Part shown: in pieces, positions 1 to 11,979 of the stretch | Layout of the letters: each line of letters starts with the position of its first letter | Position numbering within the stretch: position 1 is the stretch's first letter | Source: Quillaja saponaria | Taxonomy: Eukaryota > Streptophyta > Magnoliopsida > Fabales > Quillajaceae | DNA: 64,000 nt | Direction of reading: 5' to 3' | Assembly: GCA_029379385.1 (NCBI GenBank) | Contig: CM055605.1 | Location: 17,085,001 to 17,149,000, forward strand | The notes under the pieces: model-generated | Told to the model about the DNA's origin: nothing | The model's input: only the letters and a program-made list of their open reading frames with translations | Database searches by the model: none | Program-made: the position numbers and the translations under genes

Positions 1-504
1 TAGCTCAAAACCTTCTAAACTACACGAAACAAGAAGCAAGGAAGAAGGACAAGTGAATGTCTCGGCTAGCAGAGGAAACACAAAAGGATTTTAGCAGCAG
101 AGGCATAAAACAGGGGTTAAAGGAATGCTGCTGAATCCCTCAATTCCAATCCAAGCATAGCCAAGGCCATGTCTAAGAGAAGGCAGCAAAGGCAGCCAAA
201 GATCCTCCAAAATAAAATTGATACGTATCTTAGGTAGCTGCTGATAATCAAAGCTAGCTGCCACAAGAATTTCCTTCAATAAACACACACACGCTGAATG
301 AAAGAAAAGAAATAAAGTTATCAAACAAGAAAGGAAAGCTCCAACTCTTGGCCAAACAAAGAAAGGATGAAGACTCTTAAACAAAGCTAAAGCGGTGAAC
401 AACCTAATAAGAAAGAACAAAAACAGAACCCAGCTAATGTGTCAGATAGAATAGAAAAAAAAAATTATGAGAGAAAAATTCAAAAATAAAGGAAATAAGA
501 AAAA
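1..504. other. Noncoding AT-rich DNA, no gene recognised
   Basis: The open frame on the minus strand at 91-420 is hydrophobic and low in complexity, and matches no family I recognise. I see no splice signals, RNA gene or repeat boundary here. Confidence 0.4.
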
Positions 505-725
505 ATGAGAACATAAGGTCAAAGTCAAAATAGTATAAAGTTGTTATGTACATTTTTCTTGTTATATATATATATGTGTGTGTGTTTGTGTGTATTTACT
601 GCTATTACTTGTTTATTTAATTTGTTTGTGCACCTATTTTTATTTTTATTTAAAAAAAAAAACTAAAAATGACACATTATGTCTAAAATTCAACTTTACG
701 ATTTTTTTTTGGGTTATAACAATGT
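505..725 (+). repeat. Direct repeat, copy 1 (partner at 3388-3570)
   Basis: Copies 1 and 2 share a run beginning near GTCAAAGTCAAAATAGTA, a TA/TG-rich middle, and a run ending near GACACATTATGTCTAAAATT and GGGTTATAACAAT. Similarity is roughly 75-80 percent by eye and stops sharply on both sides. The two copies bracket 2.7 kb that holds the plastid insertion and a Gypsy relic. They could be solo copies of one short element or much-decayed terminal repeats; I cannot tell which. Confidence 0.6.
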
Positions 726-1555
726 CATCCCCCCTTCCCCTAAAAGGAAATTCGTACCAAATTTCAATAAAAAGGATACAGATAAATTGTTTACCTATAT
801 TAGTGAAATAAATATGGATATTGTTGTTTTATTGCAACTTTGGATTCTCACGTGGTTTCTTATTCATTATGATGTTTCCAAACAACTTTCATAAGCAAAA
901 TACTCTTTCGATCGAAATTCATAAACTTGTCTATCTACGATTGTCACTAGTTGCTCCTTATATATCAAGTTTTTACCTTGAACCCATAAAACATGAGATT
1001 CTTCCGGCAATTACTTCTGAAATGTGAAGATAAGAAAAATCGAGTGTACCTTATCCCAATCTGGTGATAAGGACTTCTTACTTTAATTTCATAAACCTAA
1101 ATTAAAATCAAAACATTTCCATACTCTTTTCTTTCTAGTAAAGAAGTAGAATAAATTGAATAGATATCTTCATTATTTTCATTTTTACTACTGTGTTCCA
1201 TCTCAATCAAAAAGAGTGTTAAAACTTTATGCATATTCTAAAGGTTAAATTAGTTGGTTGAAAAACTCAAAAGTCTAGTCTAGGGGAGTTTAGGGGTGGA
1301 AAATATCCAAGATTCATGTCAGATACATTACAAATAGAATCCAACCACTTTCATTTCTTTATACTTTCTTTCATATTTAATTTATTAATTTCCTTCTATA
1401 TGGCTTTTTAGGAGCCGTCTAAGTGAGGTTGATATGCGCGGTACATAATTTTCATAGTGCAGAACTTTTTTTTCATCCTATTGGTATTGGCTCTATGCAT
1501 CTGAAATAAATATCTTAATTGCAATTATTTTATACAAGAATATGTGGAGCTAGGC

Positions 1556-1810
1556 ATATCTAGAAGCACAGGAGAACATTCTTTTTTTTGATATTATTAC
1601 CAATATTCAATATTTGGTTATTCATAGCATTACTATACCCTCCTTATTCATTGTGGAGTAGTTATTTGTCAGGACAGGTTGAGCTTACGATGAATTTGGA
1701 AGTCCTTACCCAAACGATTATTTTACAGAAAGCCGACAAGAAATTCTAGTAATAATTGGTCAATTTGATCATTTGGAACAACTCGATGAATTTAGGAGAT
1801 CCTTTTTGAG
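1556..1810 (+). pseudogene. psbE: psbE pseudogene (cytochrome b559 alpha subunit), plastid-derived
   Basis: In plastids PsbE binds the haem of cytochrome b559 at the photosystem II core. Here the frame reads an N-terminus like SRSTGEHSFFDIITNIQY, then VIHSITIPSLFI, and the C-terminus FTESRQEI followed by [10 protein letters not shown]. The start codon is ATA instead of ATG. The tryptophan codon in the conserved AGWLF stretch has become TAG near 1654, and an extra T sits at the 3' end near 1806. Most differences from the known protein fit C-to-T or G-to-A changes. It is not expressed as a functional protein. Confidence 0.85.
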
Positions 1811-1818
1811 AGGCCCTA

Positions 1819-1936
1819 ATGACCATAAATAAAACCTATCCAAATTTACAATATGATGGTTGGCTATTCACAGACAAGCGGCACCTACAGTTTCTTTTTA
1901 GGGTCAATATTAGCAATGTAGTTCATCTAACAATAA
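1819..1936 (+). pseudogene. psbF: psbF pseudogene (cytochrome b559 beta subunit), plastid-derived
   Basis: It follows the psbE relic as in the plastid operon. The 5' end ATGACCATAAATAAAACCTA matches the PsbF start MTI-RTYP, and the middle encodes a VRWLAVH-like, VPTVSF-like stretch. The conserved end MQFIQR-stop is changed to ATG TAG TTC ATC TAA CAA TAA, meaning two Gln codons became stops and Arg became Gln, each by one C-to-T or G-to-A change. The frame is also about 2 nt shorter than expected for the 39-residue protein. Confidence 0.85.
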
Positions 1937-1958
1937 ACCCAATCTAAATTATAGAGGT

Positions 1959-2077
1959 ATGACACAATCAAACCTACATGAACAAAGCATTGTATTAAAC
2001 CATACCAGTTTCTACTGGGGGTTATTACTCATTTTGGTACTTACTATTTTATTTTCCAATTATCTCTTCGATCAAGA
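1959..2077 (+). pseudogene. psbL: psbL pseudogene (photosystem II subunit L), plastid-derived
   Basis: PsbL is a single-span photosystem II subunit. The frame starts [20 protein letters not shown] and continues [17 protein letters not shown], close to the real 38-residue protein over its whole length. The normal stop after the terminal NYFFN is lost, so the frame reads on into the spacer. The start codon is ATG (in some plants the plastid gene has ACG, which is edited in RNA). It has no expected function in the nucleus. Confidence 0.88.
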
Positions 2078-2211
2078 GAAGAAAAGAGAATACAAAAATA
2101 TATAGTCGAAATTCTCTTATCCCATTCAGAAGGATATCATTTTATAATTATCTATGATTGTTTATGTCTCTAGCATGACTACTCAATAAAATGTGGAGGG
2201 AAGTGAGAGAA

Positions 2212-2334
2212 ATGGCCATTACTATTGGAAAGATTTTTCTGGGGATAACAGGTACCATAACTTGTATTACTATGATCTGTTTAATTGATATTTTTGTTTA
2301 TGGTTTATATTTTGGATTGGGTTCATACTTGTAG
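2212..2334 (+). pseudogene. psbJ: psbJ copy (photosystem II subunit J), plastid-derived, open but heavily substituted
   Basis: The 41-codon frame keeps the exact length of PsbJ (40 residues plus stop). It starts MAITIGKIFLGITGT and ends VYGLYFGLGSYL, aligning with the known single-span protein that ends FYGSYSGLGSSL. There is no internal stop, but about half of the positions differ, mostly as expected from C-to-T/G-to-A decay (for example Gly to Asp and Ala to Thr). There is no transit peptide for import, so I call it a relic. Confidence 0.85.
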
Positions 2335-2624
2335 TAATTGGATGAATAGAGTCTCTTTGTTTTTTTTAATTTTAAATTTTTAAATGAAACCTAAGAACTC
2401 AACGGGATGCCCTCGAATCCGATAAAGAGGTTTTATGAATCTCAGACTTAACTTTTCATTATGCATCAAAACACACTCAAGTCTAATACAGAAAATATCA
2501 TAAAACATAGTATATTTTCCCACACTAGAAGAATGTATGTATAAAGATTGGAAAAAAGTTAAACAAGTCTTAAGCTTCTAAAAACTTTCCTCACAAGCCT
2601 TTGACCATTAAACTTAACATTTTC

Positions 2625-2990
2625 ATTAAATCCACCTAGTCAAAGGTACAACAATACGAGAGGAGTTTTAAAGAATTCTCCTATAATACCCAACTAAATT
2701 CAATAAATTTCAAATTTCATACACGTTTTGTCAAAAATTCACACTTGAAGAATTTAGCACAAAGCTTATTTTTCCTCTAAATGTTTACAATACCATACAA
2801 AAATACCCCGTATGCTACTTCTTACTCCTTGCTCTTAAGATCTCTAAAAGTTGCAAAAACATTGTGAGTTCAAAAGGCATGACTAAGAACTCATTATGCT
2901 CTATTGGGTACAGATTACAGTTTTCAGAACGGCATTCCTTCTTGATTCGAAATTGGTGATATTCCAAATGTAGATTGAGCTTGGAAGAGT
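2625..2990 (-). mobile_element. Ty3/Gypsy reverse transcriptase relic
   Basis: Read on the minus strand, fragments match the usual Gypsy RT order: LHLEYHQFRIKKE (usual LxSGYHQIRI), then EFLVMPFELT (usual EFLVMPFGLTNAP), then after frame changes NLVGYYRRIL and VVPLTRW. Stops and frameshifts separate them, and the catalytic YIDD segment is not recognisable. The relic sits just downstream of the plastid insertion, inside the direct-repeat pair. Flanking minus-strand sequence up to about 3390 may belong to the same element, but I could not identify it. Confidence 0.6.
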
Positions 2991-3387
2991 TATGAGCTCC
3001 TTATAACTGATTAAGTAAATCATTAATACTGGGGAAGAGAAACTTATTCTTCACTATAACCTCAACAAATCATCATTCTCTTTAAAAAAAGAACTAGAGT
3101 ATCCTAAGGAAACATAATAGGACAGATAACTTCTAATCTAACAAGGCTTACATCTGCACTTTTAGCTCTCAAATAAAAAAAAAGTTCAATAAAAGCTTCA
3201 TCAAACTCAAACCAACCAAGTGTATTTGGTTTACTTCACTGCTGCACCAACATCTTATACCAATCATACACCTCATTATGTAACTGAATAGCTTGCTAAC
3301 TCCTCTTCCCAAACAAGATCACACCTCAAAGCCACACACAATTTATCAAGCTCCTTTAAGAAAGTGTACAGATCTTAAGTAAAGTCT

Positions 3388-3570
3388 ACAAAATAAGAAC
3401 ATAGGGTCAAAGTCAAAATAGTATAAAGTTATAGTGTACATTTTTCTTATTGTATATATATATTTATGCACATGTCTATTTATATTACTTGTTTATTTTT
3501 TTATTTTTTTAACTAAAAGTGACACATTATGTCTAAAATTCAACTTTATGATTTTTTTGGGTTATAACAA
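3388..3570 (+). repeat. Direct repeat, copy 2 (partner at 505-725)
   Basis: Same orientation as copy 1. Shared blocks include GGTCAAAGTCAAAATAGTAT, GACACATTATGTCTAAAATT and the end block GGGTTATAACAAT. This copy is shorter because the TG-rich and poly-A parts differ in length. Confidence 0.6.
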
Positions 3571-6500
3571 TATTACCCTCAAATTATTTTAATTAGCTAG
3601 CATTGATCAATGAAAAATATAAAGAATGAAGATTAATTGTTATTCAATGAACAAAAGAAATGTTGAGAGGAAAAAAATTTAGTTGGTTAGATGAACATCT
3701 AAGATAAAGTGGTGGTGGCTCTTTAACGATTTATTTAAGTGAAAATTATGTGTAATATTAAGGATAAAAATGTCATTTGAGGTAGAAAATAATAATAACA
3801 TATCTCAAATGAATTTCGCAAAATGAAATCCAACCTATTTGGTGTGGAATTCATAATTGAATAAAATGTAGATTTCAAATAAACTTCATTTAAATTCTAC
3901 ACTATTTCATTTGTTTCAAACATAAATAATGTAGAATTCATTTGAAATGAACATAACATAACATTTTTTAGGTGTTCTAAGCACACTGTTAAAGTTAGGC
4001 AAAATCTGAAAATGCAAAATTACTAGCAAATTTACCTTTAAGTGTATTGATATACAAATTGAACAAGTAAGCTTGCGTGCATATATTTTTAGGTGTTCCT
4101 TACATGTTAACTATTGGTAAAATAGCAAACATATGTAGGTTTGCATACATATATTTGATATTCTAATTCAACATGTCAATAAGTACAGTTAAATCAATGA
4201 AATTTGAATATAAGCTCAGTGCTTGGTAGTAAGTCAATATATATTCAGATAACTTATATTTCTATATGTGATCAACAAATGGAAATAATGATTAAAAAAA
4301 AAGTTAATATAAGATTGACAAAATGAGTTACTTGCTGAATGAAATATTTAAGTATTTTGAAATGCACTATAATGTGATAGCTATAATATAATATAGCATT
4401 ACACTTAGTGGAAGGCGTTCAACATGTAACACTAAGATTAGTATAATCTATATAATAAATTAGTTGAATAAAATATGGATACCTGAAGGACTATACAACC
4501 CTAATATATATATATATATATATAGACATATTGTTAGGGGGAGAATGACTTCACTCCTCACTAATTCTTGTGTCCACCAGGTAAAAAGGTATGCTTCTCA
4601 CCTCATTTTGTTCAATTTCATTTTCTCTCTTCTATTTTTTGAGTTTGGAAAGAGCAATTGTAGAGAGAGGGCAGAGTTATGGGTTTCATTGGATACTTAG
4701 AACTCATATTTTCATTCAATCATAGAAGGTAAGGTGAAAGAAAAGAGAAAGGAGAGCATAGTGGTGTTCATCTTTTCATGTTCTGGATAATATGGAATTT
4801 AGGATGATTTTGAGGTTGAACTAGTCTAAGGATCTTGAAGCAAACTTGTAGATATTGGTCTTGAGATATTATATGGAGTTTTCAAGGACTGATTCTGAGT
4901 AGATCTAGAGGTAATGCCTTCAAAAGCTGCTTCTGTTCTTATTAGACTACATAAAACTCTGTGTGGCTTAGGTTGCTTTTGAAGGGTTTCTAGGCTTGAA
5001 TCAATTAAGGGTTTATGAAGAAGAGTTATTCCTAACACTTTAAAGGATAATTTTGGAGTTTTTAGGAGTCCAATTACATGTAAAATGTAATCTGAAAGTC
5101 TTGAAAATTAGTTTTGAGTTTTTCTGGGTGAGAGGTACTATACTTTATACCTGATTTGTGTGTAACTTTGTTTTTGTTATAACTCTCATAATTCGATAAC
5201 GTAAAAATTGAGTTTTAGACACAATGTATAAATTTATGTTATAAAATAAACAAATTATTTAAATAATAGTATGGTTATGCTTGTTTTAATTCGATATTTT
5301 AATGTAATTTTAGTATACGTTTTAAAATTCTTGTGTATTTGCTATCGTAAAATAAGTAATATTGTGACCAAGTAAATTCAAGTATATATATTAAAATATA
5401 ATCTTCACCACAAGTAAATTAAATAAATAAACCATATAATTAACACATGTGTATATATATCAAGGGTACAACTAAGAATAATTTTGAATCACACATTTAA
5501 TATATCTATATAACAAGAATTTATATATACTACAAGTTTTATGATTATGGACTTTGACTTTATAATTTTTTTTATTTTTCCTCCCCTTTCCTTGTCTTGA
5601 CCGACTTTAACTCCCCTTTGTTATTTTTTTTTTTTTCCATATTTTCTTTCACTCGTCTTTCCCTCAACCACCGACTTCATCTTTATTTTATCCCTAAAAA
5701 TTTTCTTCTTCCTTTGTGAAAGTTCCTTGGGACTGTAGCAGCTTTGGGTTCTTTATGTTACTGTTTTCTCCTTGCGTGGCTAAGAGATGAAGCTACCTTG
5801 ATGTATACAACCTTGCTCTTGCCTTCACTCTTGTAGCAACAATAGCCGTGGAGGGAAGGATGAAGGCAGCAACCTAATCGGATGTATGGTGATATGTTGA
5901 GTTCAGCTGAGCTTCAAATTTTCTTCATCCTGTTCATGCTGCTTCCTCCCCAAAACCTGTTTTGACTGGTGTAGAATAGCCTAGGATCAAGTTATAGATC
6001 CATATCAACCCTTACTCACCATGGCAGCTAGTGGAAAAGCCAAACAACAGTCACATTCTAGCTACCATCAGGCACTAAGGAGCCACCCATCCCCTATTTT
6101 GGGTAGTAACTGAGTTACTCTTCTTTTCTTTTCTTTTTCCTTTCCCTTGCCCGTCTAGTTGGTGGTGAATTGAAGGGTAATTATTGGTGAGTTAAGGAAG
6201 CAGGGTAGCAAGGAGTCATGGTTTTTGCTGTAAGTTTTCAATTTGGTTGATAATTCTTGAACTTATAGTGTTAGTTTTTGGATATCGTTGTTAGTTGATG
6301 ATTTAGTATTAGGGAGGAAGAGAATTTTAAATATTAGGGATTATGAATAAGGAATTAAAGTAGAACTTAAATTATAAAGGGAAAAGAAAAGTTGAAATAG
6401 ATTGTAATAGTGTTGAATTTAAGTATTTAATCAAGCTTTAAGGGTACTTTGATTAACTAAACCAATTTCAAGTTTGATGTTGGAATAAAAGTAACATGAG

Positions 6501-9500
6501 GATTAATGAAATTGTGTTAACTAGTTTGGGGTATGTATAGATATAATATACACACACATTCCAATGAAAGGAAATCATGCATTGAAGATATTTGATAAAA
6601 TGTCTATAAGAAACTAATTGTAACTTAAGGAGTAAAACTTGGTTGGATTGATATTAAAAAGTGACAACTTAAGTTCTTAATTGATTCTAAATCACTAATA
6701 CAACTTTGAATTTAATTGGATTAGGAGTAATGCTAGTGAATTAGTGTTGAAGTGAGAAGTATGAATTGGAGCTTGAAAGTGGTGGAAAATGAGAATTAAG
6801 TGGGTTTTGAAGGGGGTGCAGAGGCAGATTTGTGGATGAAAGAAATCCTATGTTTCAAGTGCTTTTGGAGCTGAATTAAACTAAGATTCCAAAAGAGAAA
6901 GTGTAGCTTAGGATCTTAAGGTGATGTCTTCAAAATTTCGTAATCTGATTCCAAGTATAATGTTTGTTAAAGCTATTGGACTGAGGCTATGTCCATGCAG
7001 AATTTTTAGTGACCTTTAGTTAGTCGGGAGACTTCATCATTTTGTCGTTGAAATTAGTGTAAGACCTCTAAGTAAAATTTGTTCCTAGCATACTAAAGAG
7101 AAAATCTGGAGTTGTGCAGGTTTTAATTCCTTATTATGAATGCTTTGGAGGTGGTGGAAATTAAGGTATGATTTTCGGGTATTGATTGAACCTATTTTAG
7201 TGTAACTGACTTTAGAAGGTCTTACAAAATGAATTAGGAGAAGAATACTGAAAATTAAATATTCCTAACATCTTGAAATATCATACTGGAAAGTTTCATA
7301 ATTTATTTCTTATATATGAGAATTTTGCAAGCATTAGAATCAGCATCAGGAAATCAGAACATTACTGGTCCCCTGTTTTTGGTTTATGTAAGGAATTAAG
7401 TGTGTTCAAAACTAATTTTAAAAAAAGTTTCTAAATAATAAAGATAGATATACTTGTCTATTAATAAACCCAATAAACGGAATTGGATTTCATTTTTCCT
7501 AGAGAAAGTTATGTTTAAATAACTCTGGTAAGGTCAGAGTTGCCAAAATCCTGTGTATTGTAGAATTTGATGCAACTTCAAAGAATAAACTATATTGATA
7601 TACAAATCTGACAATTTCAAATGACATACCATTATAAATCTACATGTTTCTAGTATTAAATAAATTTTATGAAACTAGATTTGGAATTTGCTAGAGGAAG
7701 ATATGGCCATTATAGTGAACACTAGTCCAAAACTCAAGTTTGGACAGTTTCAATATCTTTAACTCACTAGTGTTTTGCTATCATTTCTAATAGTTTCTTT
7801 CTACTTTATACATTGTCAAGATATCTAAAATGTCTCTTCATTAACAACCTTACCACATAAAGTACAATTCATATTCCTTGACATGTAATGGTTTAATAGA
7901 TAACTTTTATATAAGACCTATATAAGTTGATATATATATATATATATAAGCTTAGTAATTAAAAGATTGTAACGATAACGTTTATGAACTGAGTATTATT
8001 TGGAATTATGAATTTCAGTTCTGGACCCTTCTGTGGGTCTGATGACATACCTGAGCACAAGACAAAGTGACGAACAAGATTTGTAAACTAGTGAGTGGTT
8101 AACTGTTACCTTTAAGACAGATTTTAGTGTGATATGATATTAAAAGAGTGATAGAAAATAGCAGTACAGTATTCGTGATGATTGATTATTTGTGCAGTAG
8201 GTGTGTGATAAGGCAAGTCAATATCTAAAAATGTCTTTTTTTTTTTTTTTTTTTCGAAAATGAAATCCAGGTGCACCAGAATTTGATTTGATAAATATGA
8301 ACCTTGATTCCAACGTTAACAGAAATGAGGTCAGCCCCATTAGGATGGATTGTGCATAAGAGAATTAACCTATTGTGCAGGCGCGTAATGCCGTGGGAGG
8401 AGATACGTTGTGTGGGGCTAAGTTACTCTGTTATCCCTTGTCGACTTTGGTATGTTTTGATTGGGCCGTCTGGTGATTGTTGTTAATTGAATTGCAGTTT
8501 GTTAATGTTATGCTTCTGTAACTATGTAAGTGCAACATTAGTGATTGTTGTGATTTAGAATGATGCTGATATATTAAATGATTATTTGCATATATTATAT
8601 TATATTACTTGTGTTGAATGATGCTAGTACTCTTTATGTACTATTTTTCACTCACTGAGTCCATAGGACTCACCCCTTTTCGTGGTTTTTTTTTTTAGTC
8701 ACATGATCTCGCGGACAACTATTAATGATAATGAATTTTGTCGAGTGTTAGGCGGCAAGGTAAATTTTTTGGAATCTCAATCTTGAAGTCCAAATGTGAA
8801 AATTTACAGTCACACCAGAGTTATGGGGTGCCCAGTTTTATATTGTGTAATAGTCTAGTTAGTTGTTATTATGATGAGAATTGGAGCGAAGCTCCTTATT
8901 GTCTTGTTGTTATAACTGTTATTGTATAACAACATAAATGTGTTTTTAAATTATAATGGCATATTCCACTTTACGAGGTACCTTTGCCAAAATTTTCAGT
9001 AAATTTTATTTATTTCAGTAAACTAACTCTTACAGTAAATTTCTGTTTTATAAGTTTTTGCTTCTATGGGTTTGGTCAAAGGTCATAGTTTTTTTCTTCT
9101 TTTTTTGGAGTCAGGGTTACGGATGTTAGGTTATTCATTCCTCTGGCCAATCATACCTTCGAGAGGTGTGACAATTTTGGATATCTTAGAAGGCAAATCA
9201 GATGTTGAGTTTTAAAGCATAAATGTAGAGGATACTTAGAGAAACCATTTTTATACTTTTATCTGGTCCATTAGAGGTAGAGAAGTGTGCTTTCCTAACC
9301 AAGCAGCGGTTGGACCCTGCTTTCCCCTATTTTGTACCTATCTTGATTGTAACCTGTTATGGTTTAAATGGAGCTAGAATTTGAAGAAGGAAACTGAATG
9401 AAAAATTTGTTGACATCTTGAAGATGATGCCAGTACTTTGTTTGGTATGTGTTGGTCAAGTTTAGGATCTGTAAATTAGAGTTGAGGTAGGCATAATTTT

Positions 9501-11640
9501 TTGCCCTACTTATTGCCCATGAAGTGTTTATATTTGTTTGATATGTAGCAGAAATTCTAAGTGTAATGTTGACATTATATCTAATTGTATATTTGTTGAT
9601 GTATATGGTATATAAGACTTGGTATCTTATGAGAAATATCTAAGTGTTGACTAATGCATCATGATATCTGATATTATGCCTATGTTAAGACTATATCATG
9701 CATTCACAATTGGATGTTGCATTGCATCCCTACCTATTGAGATTGTTGTATCTCATTTCTTATACAAAAAATTATCACGTGTAGTAATAAGACTCTATGG
9801 CAGCTAGGGAGGATGTTTAGCTTAGCAAAACTTAGGATAATGTAATTAAATTCATTTGAAGATTACCAATTAAGTATGTAATGGTTATTTAAGGGCTTTT
9901 AATCTTTTTAAATAAATTTGTAATATCTATATAGTTGGTTTATGGGTTATATTTCTATTAGAAAAGTATGAAATTAAAGGATGCGAATGTAATAGGCGTA
10001 TCTAAGAGTATGTATGTAACTTGTAAATCAAAAAGGAATAAAGTTGTTTGCATGAATTCTAGCAATAATTCAACTATTCTAAACTATTAAGAATAGATTG
10101 TATTAGTAATTCATTATGTGAATGAATATTAATAGGAAAGATTTTTGTTGGTAAATATTAGTTTACTTGTTTATGAAAAGAATTGTCTAATGAGTCTAAT
10201 AAGAAACTCAGCGAAGGGTAGTAAAAATGTAAAGGTAATTCATAATGTAATCCAAGCGAGATTAAACAACCAATGTGTAAAGAATGTAAGAAATCACACA
10301 CAATGTGTTAGTAAACCAACCTGGGTAATAAGTAATTGCAGAAATAAAATAAATAGTAGTCTGTTAATCAAACGTAGGTACACCTAAATAAATCTCTTCA
10401 AATTACAATAAGTTTATTGATAACTTGAGTAATTAAGATGACCTAAAAGAAAATTGTCATATTATTAGTTCATGGGAGTTATTGTGGGTCTCGGTCTATC
10501 TTAGTTCTCATGCCAATCACAGCCTCTATTTCGAGTTGTGACATTAAAGTTTTACAATATGGATTATGTTGGTTTTGAAATTGAGTTTTACATAGGGTAT
10601 AAGAAATATTCTACCTACCACCTAACCGTTAAGCAAAAAAATATAAAAAAATCCTACCAACCCCTTATATAATGTACGTTTCCTTTAGGTTCAAAAATTA
10701 ATATATGAAATTAAATCGCAATCAAAATTTCAAAATGCATAATTAGTAGCTACTAACATATAAGAAAGGGAAATCATGTATTACGAAAAAAAAATTAGAA
10801 AATTTATATGCGTCTTTTGATTTATAGGCAAATTAATCAATCTACAAAAGGCTATAAAATCTGACATACAATAATTTGTATACACGTGTATGATTTATTG
10901 ATTGAAAATCATACTAGACATAATCGAAGAGATTGAGACCACCACCAACCAAGTTACTAAGTTCCTTGATACTTATTCTTCTTCTTCTTATTATAACACA
11001 ATGACATCTGATGTACTGAACCACCTTACACATTTTATAAGGTTTGTAACTTATCATTTTGTATCTGGAAGCTCCTTCTGAAATGAATAAGAATCTGATT
11101 TTCTTAAATTCCGCACTAATATATCGTCTAATTTAACCATTTGTTGGATTTTTGTTTTTTTTCGCCTGTATCATAATTTGACTATTTTGATATGGTACTT
11201 TTCTAACAAACATTGGGTATATCTCATCATTTTTCTATTTGATCTGGTTTTTAATTACAATCATTAATTAGGCTCCTTCTTTTGATTGTTTTTTTTTCTC
11301 ATTTCTCTATGATGTTTTGTTTTGAGAATTTTTTTTGTAGTGTTTCTTTAGTAGATATTTGACGTGATTGGCTACCTCTATTGTTTTAAACACAGTTTTC
11401 TTTCAATTGTTATTTCTTCTTTAAAGTTGCAGTTTTAGTTTTTGATGTTTATTTTTCTTTTTAAATATTGCATATCATTTTAAGTACATTACATAATTTT
11501 ATTTCTTTCTTTGATCCCCATTATTTGTATCTTTTAATTTCGGATACCTATTTTACTTTTTTAAGTGTTGCATATCAGTTTTTATTTCTTGTTATTTCCG
11601 TTCTCGCATACAAAATCATCTTCTAGTTCATCATATTTGT
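3571..11640. other. Gene-free AT-rich DNA, probably old LTR-retrotransposon noncoding sequence
   Basis: No open frame here resembles a protein family. Between 8.6 and 9.2 kb the sequence has CTCACTGAGTC followed by GACTCACCCC and later a GGTGTGACAA end, a pattern I associate with Gypsy-type LTR ends; a similar TTGTGACATTA block recurs near 10.54 kb. Simple repeats include TA runs at about 4505-4523 and 7932-7948, and a T run at about 8238-8254. I could not define paired LTRs or a target duplication, so the retrotransposon assignment is only an inference. Confidence 0.35.
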
Positions 11641-11648
11641 TTGGTAGA

Positions 11649-11979
11649 ATGGACAGCATTGCAGACTCTTTGGAGAATGCTTATTAGGAGTTTATTGATG
11701 CCGCAACAAGTTTGCTTCAAGCCAACCATGATTTTAATGGCAAGAACACATCGGAAATAGAAGCTGCTAAGAAAATTTGATGAAGAAGAGGGAGCTGTTC
11801 ATGGGGAAATGTGATCAAGCTAAGGAAGTTGTTCAATCATTGAAGAATAGTATCAGACAAGACCTCCCAATTAATATTGTGCTACTTTTGAAAAGACTGA
11901 AGAAGCTACAGAACAAGGTTCTAAACCCACCAATGCAACTTTTGAGGAGTCTGGGGTCAAACCCATGACTAAGGGGTAG
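11649..11979 (+). pseudogene. MED32-like Mediator subunit pseudogene
   Basis: The sequence starts MDSIADSLENAY, has a TAG stop, then EFIDAATSLLQANHDF. After one frame change it continues MKKRELFMGKCDQAKEVVQS. This resembles the N-terminal half of plant Mediator subunit 32 (MDSIVDSLNNAYQEFV..., WELFRVACDQAEEFVESVKQ). A second frame change is needed to reach a plausible end, TEQGSKPTNATFEESGVKP, stopping at 11979. The usual C-terminal segment of MED32 is not seen. No intron is evident, so a retrocopy is possible, but I saw no clear poly-A tail. It is a nonfunctional fragment unless the frame breaks are sequencing errors. Confidence 0.45.

Larger units (their letters stand above)
1400..2350 (+). 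other. Nuclear plastid DNA insertion (NUPT) carrying psbE-psbF-psbL-psbJ
   Basis: Four short reading frames in the order and spacing of the chloroplast psbE operon lie on the plus strand: psbE 1556-1810, psbF 1819-1936, psbL 1959-2077, psbJ 2212-2334. The spacer between psbL and psbJ also looks plastid-like, with ATGTCTCTAGCATGACTACT near 2164. All four copies carry missense changes, and stops or a lost start are seen in psbE and psbF, so this is a decayed nuclear copy and not plastid DNA. The insertion may extend left to about 820 and right to about 2460, but I am unsure of both edges. The host gene set around it is nuclear. Confidence 0.85.

Noticed and set aside
10145..10387. 80-codon plus-strand frame
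   Set aside because: Asn/Lys/Ser-rich composition as expected by chance in AT-rich DNA, with no family resemblance and no splice context.
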